A program made the position numbers and the translations under genes. 5,317 nt of DNA, from contig JAUHVS010000472.1 of NCBI GenBank assembly GCA_030424955.1, positions 1 to 5,317 on the forward strand, in the 5' to 3' direction. The notes under the pieces are model-generated. The model was not told the DNA's origin, did not search any database, and saw only the letters and a list, made by a program, of their open reading frames with translations. The stretch comes from a bacterium (lineage in GTDB: Bacteria; Myxococcota_A; Bradymonadia; UBA7976; UBA1532). Positions 1 to 5,317 of the stretch are shown here, one piece after another (the first letter of the stretch is position 1; every line of letters begins with the position of its first letter).

Positions 1-21
1 TTTCAACAGCCTGCCAGCTCG

Positions 22-35
22 AGGTCCGCGGACCT
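22..35. repeat. 14-bp perfect palindrome
   Basis: The sequence AGGTCCGCGGACCT is its own reverse complement over 14 bases, with flanking bases that do not extend the symmetry. It lies in the apparently gene-free stretch left of bamB. It could be a dyad binding site, but a palindrome of this length in GC-rich DNA can also be incidental. There is no T-run beside it on either strand, so I do not call it a terminator. Confidence 0.35.
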
Positions 36-81
36 GGTCCGACCGAGCCATCGAATCCAAGGCGCCAGGCGCGACGGTCTC

Positions 82-111
82 GACGCGGTCTGCTGCGATG
101 CGGTCTGCCGC
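82..111. repeat. Two tandem 15-bp units, 13/15 identical
   Basis: GACGCGGTCTGCTGC (82-96) is followed directly by GATGCGGTCTGCCGC (97-111); the units differ at two positions. A shorter related piece, GCGACGGTCTC, precedes them at 71-81. The 15-bp unit is a multiple of three, so it would be in frame if coding: on the minus strand it reads as A-D-R-I-A then A-D-R-V-E. I see no independent support for a gene across it. Confidence 0.5.
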
Positions 112-182
112 CGCGCGGGCTGCCCCGCGCAAGGCGGGCAGTGCCCTCGCCCGCTCAGACAAATGTTCAGGTAGGTGGAGGT

Positions 183-200
183 GCCCCGCTCAGCGCGGGC
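183..200 (-). terminator. Possible hairpin after bamB
   Basis: On the minus strand this reads GCCCGCGCTGAGCGGGGC. It can form GCCC/GGGC plus CGC/GCG pairs with one bulged base and a TGA loop, starting 6 nt past the bamB stop codon. The position suits transcription termination or 3'-end protection. There is no U-tract behind it, so intrinsic termination is doubtful. A second hairpin of similar strength lies at 120-141 (CTGCC/GGCAG plus CGC/GCG). Confidence 0.25.
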
Positions 201-206
201 GCACCG

Positions 207-1373
207 TCAGCGGCGCTTGGGCGGTCGCAGCGCGTAGAGGATGCCGCCGTCGCTCAGCACAAACAGGCTGCCGTCCGGGGCGACCGCTGGCTCGCTGTGC
301 AGGCCGGAGCCGGGCCGGAACTGCCGCACCGGGCGGCCGTTGAGCTCGTCGAGGAGGTGCAGCGCCCCCGCCCCCGTGTTGACCGCGACGTAGCGCAGGC
401 CCACCCGGACCGGCTCGGTGGGCGTGCCATCTGCACCGGGCAGCTGGGTGCGCCACCGCATCTGACCGTTGTAGCCAGAGAGCCGAGCGACGACGCCGCG
501 ATCGAGGGTGACGATGACGTCCCCGTCGATGGCGAGGATGCCGATGACCCCCGGCAGGCTGACCTGCCAGCGGACCGCACCCGATGCAGCGTCCAGGCCA
601 TAGATGCCGCCCGCCGTTGAGGCGGCGACCACCAGATCACCGATGACCGCAGGGGTCGCGTCGACGTCCTGGAAGCGGTCGTGCTCGGGCGCGAGATCGC
701 GGGTCCACAGCGTGGCGCCGTCTTCCAGCGCGAGGGCGACCACCGTGCCATCGGAGAAGCCGGTAAACACGCGGCCATCGGCGATGGCCGGCGCGGCCTC
801 GCCAGCCAGCGAGAACTCCGCCGGCGGATCGCGGCGATACTGCCAGCGCCACTGGCCGGTCGCCCGGTCGAGCCCGAAGATGGCGTTGGTACCGTCGACG
901 AAGACGACCCGCTCCCCCGACACGGCCGGCGCCCGCGCGACGACCCCTAGCACGCGGTACACCCAGCGCTGCACGCCCGTGAACGCGTCGAGGCCGGCCA
1001 GGACGCCATCGTCGGTGCCCACGAGCACCAGATCCTGCGTGAAGACGGCGTGATCCTGGCCCATCCCCGCGATCGGGGTGGTCCAGACAGGATCGCCCGA
1101 GTCACCGCGGAAGCAGCTCACCTGCCCGTCGCGGCCGGCCACCACCACCAGATCGCCCTTCGCCTGGTAGCCAGGCGCGGCCTTGCGCTGCGGGGCTTCG
1201 TGGGTGATGGGGCCGAGCTGGATCTCACGCCGCCACGCGGGCTGCATGGGCACCGGGCTGGCGGCCTGGTGCTGACCGGTCAGGGGGGTGAAGTCGCCAG
1301 CGAGCCCGGCGCCGCGGCAGCCGATCAGGCCCAGGAGGGCGCAGAGGCCGGCGCCGCCCAGGCCTCGGATCAA
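207..1373 (-). CDS. bamB: BamB-like outer-membrane assembly lipoprotein (PQQ-type beta-propeller)
   Basis: This is probably the BamB subunit of the BAM complex, a lipoprotein beta-propeller that binds BamA on the periplasmic side of the outer membrane and aids insertion of barrel proteins. The 388 residues are close to E. coli BamB (392). A lipoprotein signal is visible: Arg3, a hydrophobic stretch 4-18, and lipobox L-I-G-C with Cys19 as the lipidated residue. PQQ-type repeats with the pattern (x)LDxxTGxxxW end at W97, W137, W177, W223, W269 and W307, with a degenerate copy at 340-350 and a closing strand near 377-382. F187-S-L-A-G-E-A-A-P and D236-V-D238 align by eye with the BamA-binding segments of E. 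coli BamB. The start is TTG at 1373, preceded by GGGGA at 1380-1384; the first internal Met (43) would delete the signal. It overlaps the yfgM-like stop by 4 nt (TTGA), which suggests translational coupling. A generic PQQ-repeat lipoprotein is the alternative. Confidence 0.85.
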   Translation of the reverse strand: MIRGLGGAGLCALLGLIGCRGAGLAGDFTPLTGQHQAASPVPMQPAWRREIQLGPITHEAPQRKAAPGYQAKGDLVVVAGRDGQVSCFRGDSGDPVWTTPIAGMGQDHAVFTQDLVLVGTDDGVLAGLDAFTGVQRWVYRVLGVVARAPAVSGERVVFVDGTNAIFGLDRATGQWRWQYRRDPPAEFSLAGEAAPAIADGRVFTGFSDGTVVALALEDGATLWTRDLAPEHDRFQDVDATPAVIGDLVVAASTAGGIYGLDAASGAVRWQVSLPGVIGILAIDGDVIVTLDRGVVARLSGYNGQMRWRTQLPGADGTPTEPVRVGLRYVAVNTGAGALHLLDELNGRPVRQFRPGSGLHSEPAVAPDGSLFVLSDGGILYALRPPKRR

Positions 1374-2218
1374 GTGGCGTCCCCGAGCCGGCCCAGGCGC
1401 TTGTCGATGTCGGCCTTCAGGCCACGCCCAGTGAGCCCCTCGAGGGCCTCGGCGTGGTCCTTCTTGAGGCCTTCGTACAGCGCGCGCGCCTCAGAGGTCT
1501 TGCCCTGGAGCTCGAGCAGGCGCCCGATCTCGAGGCCCGCCATCAGCCCGTAGGCCTTGGCGTCGGCGGCCTTGATGGCCTGCCAGCTGGCGATGGCGCC
1601 CGCGATGTCCTTGGCGTTCTCCTGCACCGTGGCCTTGGCCTGCAGGGCCACGACCTTGGCGAAGGGATCGACCTCGGCCTGCCCCAGGAAGGCGTCATAG
1701 CCCTTGAGCGCCGAGGCGTCATCCCCGAGCGCAGCCTGCGTGCCGGCGAGGCCGAGGCTGGCCAGACCCGCGACCTTGCGGTCGCTGTAGCTGGTGCGGG
1801 TGCTCTCGAACAGCGTGCGCGCGTTCTCGAGCTGGGCCTTGCGGGCCTCAGGCGCGAGGGCGTCGCCACCCGGCGCCGGGATCGCCTTCTCGTAGGCGTC
1901 CACCGCGCCGAAGAACGAGGCCGTGGCCTCGGCGTTCTTCGCGTGGTCGCCGGTGCGCACCATGTTGTAGGCGATGCCGCCGCCGATGGCGATGACGCCG
2001 ACGGCCGCGAGGACCTTGCCGTTCTCGATGATCCACTTGAAGAGGCCGGCCGTCTTCTCGGTGAAGTCGTCCTCGGCCATCGCCTCGATCTGCTCACCCA
2101 GGGTCTGGGGGGCCGTCTCGAACTCGATCTCGGCCGGGCCAGCGCCGTCGGCGCCGTCCTCGATCTCGACCTCAGGCGCCTCGGCCTTGGGGATGCGCTT
2201 CTTGATCCGCTTGACCAC
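1370..2218 (-). CDS. yfgM: YfgM-like membrane-anchored TPR protein
   Basis: The product is a 282-residue protein with a basic N-terminus (MVKRIKKRIPK), an acidic cytoplasmic segment at about 12-35, one membrane helix at about 69-86 (rich in A, V, I, G), and a helical periplasmic domain at about 94-264. That domain has TPR-type signatures such as A-L-G-D-D-A-S-A-L-K-G-Y and G-K-T-S-E-A-R-A-L-Y. This is the architecture of YfgM (TPR_21 family), which in E. coli binds the Sec translocon and works with PpiD and periplasmic chaperones. The adjacent bamB supports the call, since yfgM-bamB is the E. coli order. I chose GTG at 2218: AGGAG lies 6 nt upstream, and the promoter predicts an RNA start near 2250. 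A longer frame from GTG 2266 would begin inside the -10 element. Sequence identity to E. coli YfgM looks low, so the call rests on architecture and context. Confidence 0.75.
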   Translation of the reverse strand: MVKRIKKRIPKAEAPEVEIEDGADGAGPAEIEFETAPQTLGEQIEAMAEDDFTEKTAGLFKWIIENGKVLAAVGVIAIGGGIAYNMVRTGDHAKNAEATASFFGAVDAYEKAIPAPGGDALAPEARKAQLENARTLFESTRTSYSDRKVAGLASLGLAGTQAALGDDASALKGYDAFLGQAEVDPFAKVVALQAKATVQENAKDIAGAIASWQAIKAADAKAYGLMAGLEIGRLLELQGKTSEARALYEGLKKDHAEALEGLTGRGLKADIDKRLGRLGDAT

Positions 2219-2224
2219 CGCGAG

Positions 2225-2229
2225 CTCCT
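2225..2229 (-). promoter_or_regulatory. Ribosome binding site that sets the yfgM start
   Basis: On the minus strand AGGAG is followed by 6 nt (CTCGCG) and then GTG at 2218-2216. This is the best Shine-Dalgarno match in the window at good spacing, and it favours the GTG start over the upstream in-frame GTG at 2266. Confidence 0.75.
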
Positions 2230-2256
2230 GCTGAAGGCCGGTCTGTTTGGCGCGGG

Positions 2257-2285
2257 AAGCTAGCACCCACCCCGCGGGGTGTCAA
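2257..2285 (-). promoter_or_regulatory. Sigma70-type promoter for yfgM-bamB
   Basis: Read on the minus strand, a perfect -35 hexamer TTGACA (2285-2280) is followed by a spacer of exactly 17 bp and the -10 TAGCTT (2262-2257). The spacer ends in TGC, giving an extended -10 (TGCTAGCTT). The -10 keeps the key T1, A2 and T6. Expected transcription start is near 2250, leaving a leader of about 30 nt that contains AGGAG before GTG 2218. A match this complete is unlikely by chance in DNA this GC-rich. Confidence 0.7.
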
Positions 2286-2301
2286 CGCCCCCACCCCGCG
2301 G
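2266..2301. repeat. 12-bp direct repeat, 24-bp period
   Basis: CCCACCCCGCGG occurs at 2266-2277 and again at 2290-2301. The first copy contains the left half of the promoter palindrome; the second lies just upstream of the -35 as read on the minus strand. The inverse half, GGGGTG, also occurs at 2276-2281 and 2320-2325. Repeated half-sites in a divergent intergenic region resemble a multi-site operator, although simple C/G-rich composition could produce this. Confidence 0.4.
2268..2281. promoter_or_regulatory. Operator-like palindrome inside the yfgM promoter spacer
   Basis: CACCCCGCGGGGTG is a perfect 14-bp palindrome that fills most of the region between the -35 and -10 of the minus-strand promoter and overlaps the last two bases of the -35. 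A dimeric regulator bound here would occlude or remodel the promoter. No regulator gene is visible in the window. The alternative is a chance GC-rich palindrome. Confidence 0.4.
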
Positions 2302-2322
2302 CCGCCGCGGCGCCGACAGGGG

Positions 2323-2351
2323 GTGAAGCGGCGCCCGATCCCGGCTAGGCT
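2323..2351 (+). promoter_or_regulatory. Weak promoter candidate for the barrel gene
   Basis: GTGAAG (2323-2328) keeps the TGA core of a -35 and stands 17 bp from TAGGCT (2346-2351), which keeps T1, A2 and T6 of a -10. The predicted start would fall at about 2358, the A of the ATG itself, which would make the mRNA leaderless. The AGG at 2347-2349, 8 nt before the ATG, could instead be a weak ribosome binding site, in which case the promoter lies elsewhere. Confidence 0.3.
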
Positions 2352-2357
2352 GCGGCC

Positions 2358-2933
2358 ATGCTGCGCACCTCTTATCGTCCGCTGTGCACGCGGCCGGCTG
2401 GCCCGCTGTTCAGCCTGCTGCTGTTGGGGGTGGTCTTGACCGCCCGCCCCGCGCTGTCCGCCATCGACGATCCCTGGTTGCGCGCCGAGGTTGGGGCGGC
2501 GTACGCCTGCTTCGCCGAGCCCGAAGGCCGGCACCACGGGCTCGCGGGGACCGTCGATGGGCTGTATGGCATCAACAGCGCATGGGTGATCCGCGCCGGC
2601 TACCTGGTGGGCGAGCACCGGCTGGGAGACGACGACTTCCAGGTGCACCAGCTGTCCATCGCGCCCCGCTACCAGCTCGACTTTGTGGCCTACGTGCCCT
2701 GGGTCGAGCTGTCGCCTGCCCTGACCCACACCCTCGGTGACGGTGGCCCCGAACCCTGGACGCCCTCCGTCGCGCTGGGCTTCGGGTTCGACTGGCTCAT
2801 CGATCCCGACTGGTCAATGTCGGTGAACACGCACCTGCACCAGCTCTTCGGCGTGGACCGCACGCCCGGCTACCTCACGGTGGGCGTCCGGGTGGGCTAC
2901 CGCTGGACCTTGGGCGATCCGTTCGCGCCCTGA
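2358..2933 (+). CDS. Secreted protein, probable 8-stranded outer-membrane beta-barrel
   Basis: I do not recognise a named family. The 191 residues start with a Sec signal peptide: Arg3, Arg7 and Arg12, a hydrophobic core at 17-29, and probable cleavage around 34-36 (P-A-L-S-A-I). The mature part alternates polar and apolar residues with many Tyr/Trp/Phe and Gly. It divides into about eight strand-like segments near 40-52, 61-70, 75-84, 94-107, 109-125, 135-147, 151-164 and 172-183, the last ending in G-Y-R-W. Size and pattern fit OmpW/OmpA-type small barrels. The terminal strand is followed by T-L-G-D-P-F-A-P rather than ending in Phe, so the C-terminal signal is not classical. It is divergent from yfgM, with 139 bp between the starts, and lies 91 bp before lon. 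The role is unknown; structural, adhesive or lipid-related functions are all possible. The start is the first ATG after the upstream region, but the ribosome binding site is weak. Confidence 0.7.
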   Translation: MLRTSYRPLCTRPAGPLFSLLLLGVVLTARPALSAIDDPWLRAEVGAAYACFAEPEGRHHGLAGTVDGLYGINSAWVIRAGYLVGEHRLGDDDFQVHQLSIAPRYQLDFVAYVPWVELSPALTHTLGDGGPEPWTPSVALGFGFDWLIDPDWSMSVNTHLHQLFGVDRTPGYLTVGVRVGYRWTLGDPFAP

Positions 2934-2990
2934 GGCTTGCGCCGCCCCCGTCGGTGACCATGGTGCCCCCGTCTGCGTCTATGTTGCGCC

Positions 2991-2999
2991 TGCTACTCT
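2991..2999 (+). promoter_or_regulatory. Extended -10 candidate for lon
   Basis: TGCTACTCT in the 91-bp gap before lon has the TGn extension and keeps T1, A2 and T6 of a -10. It resembles the stronger TGCTAGCTT of the yfgM promoter. A start near 3006 would give a leader of about 19 nt containing GAGG. There is no convincing -35 at 16-18 bp upstream. No CIRCE element is visible, and I found no correctly spaced sigma32-type pair (CTTGAA / CCCCATNT), so heat-shock control is not shown. Confidence 0.3.
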
Positions 3000-3013
3000 T
3001 CTCTGGTCGACCC

Positions 3014-3017
3014 GAGG
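3014..3017 (+). promoter_or_regulatory. Ribosome binding site of lon
   Basis: GAGG is followed by 7 nt, all C, before ATG at 3025. It supports that ATG over the in-frame ATG at codon 17. Confidence 0.6.
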
Positions 3018-3024
3018 CCCCCCC

Positions 3025-5317
<2,293 letters not shown>

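Larger units (their letters stand above)
1..206. other. Non-coding or unassigned left flank
   Basis: No gene can be supported here. One minus-strand frame stays open from 189 to the window edge, with possible TTG starts at 162 and 132. It has no ribosome binding site, and its third codon positions are clearly less GC-rich than in the neighbouring genes. Plus-strand open frames have the same weakness or run antisense into bamB. In E. coli der follows bamB, but no G1 P-loop (GxxxxGKS/T) of a Der GTPase is encoded here. The stretch holds a 14-bp palindrome, a tandem 15-bp repeat and several small GC hairpins. Confidence 0.5.

Noticed and set aside
1..162. A minus-strand frame open to the left edge (possible TTG start at 162 or 132)
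   Set aside because: There is no ribosome binding site, the codon third positions contain more A/T than in the real genes here, and no motif is recognisable. It cannot be excluded without sequence to the left.
98..343. A plus-strand frame across the 3' end of bamB
   Set aside because: It overlaps bamB antisense, is rich in Arg/Ala/Cys, and has atypical third-position composition.
1454..2263. A 269-codon plus-strand frame opposite the yfgM-like gene
   Set aside because: It is antisense to a gene with a promoter, ribosome binding site, membrane helix and conserved neighbour. Its Leu/Gly/Arg-rich product has no domain signature.
2934..3024. Heat-shock (sigma32 or CIRCE) control of lon
   Set aside because: CTTGCG at 2936-2941 and CCCCCGTC boxes are only loose matches at wrong spacing, and no TTAGCACTC inverted repeat is present.

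Overview
This is a very GC-rich window from a diderm bacterium. The yfgM-bamB pair, the lipoprotein signal and the barrel-like secreted protein point to a Gram-negative cell envelope. GC-rich third codon positions and gene content would fit Myxococcota or another former deltaproteobacterial lineage, but nothing here fixes the taxonomy.

Layout. Positions 1-206 hold no gene I can support, only small repeats and possible hairpins. On the minus strand, read from right to left, come a YfgM-like membrane-anchored TPR protein (2218-1370) and a BamB-like beta-propeller lipoprotein (1373-207). The two overlap by 4 nt and look like one transcription unit. A divergent region (2219-2357) contains a convincing minus-strand promoter: perfect TTGACA, 17-bp spacer and extended -10. 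A 14-bp perfect palindrome lies inside that promoter. On the plus strand follow a secreted, probable 8-stranded outer-membrane beta-barrel protein (2358-2933) and then lon, the ATP-dependent protease (3025 to beyond the right edge; 764 complete codons visible, lacking only the C-terminal tail).

Functional theme. All four genes can be tied to protein quality control or envelope biogenesis. YfgM is an inner-membrane protein linked to Sec and periplasmic chaperones, BamB is part of the outer-membrane protein insertion machine, the small barrel is a plausible BAM client, and Lon degrades damaged cytoplasmic proteins. The yfgM-bamB order is the same as in E. coli, where der follows; der is not visible here.

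I see no evidence of a novel defence, mobile or RNA-based system. Most of the window is ordinary chromosomal housekeeping sequence. The points most worth checking are the promoter-embedded palindrome, the shared GCTA-type -10 elements, the unclassified barrel protein, and the altered BamA-contact residues in BamB.
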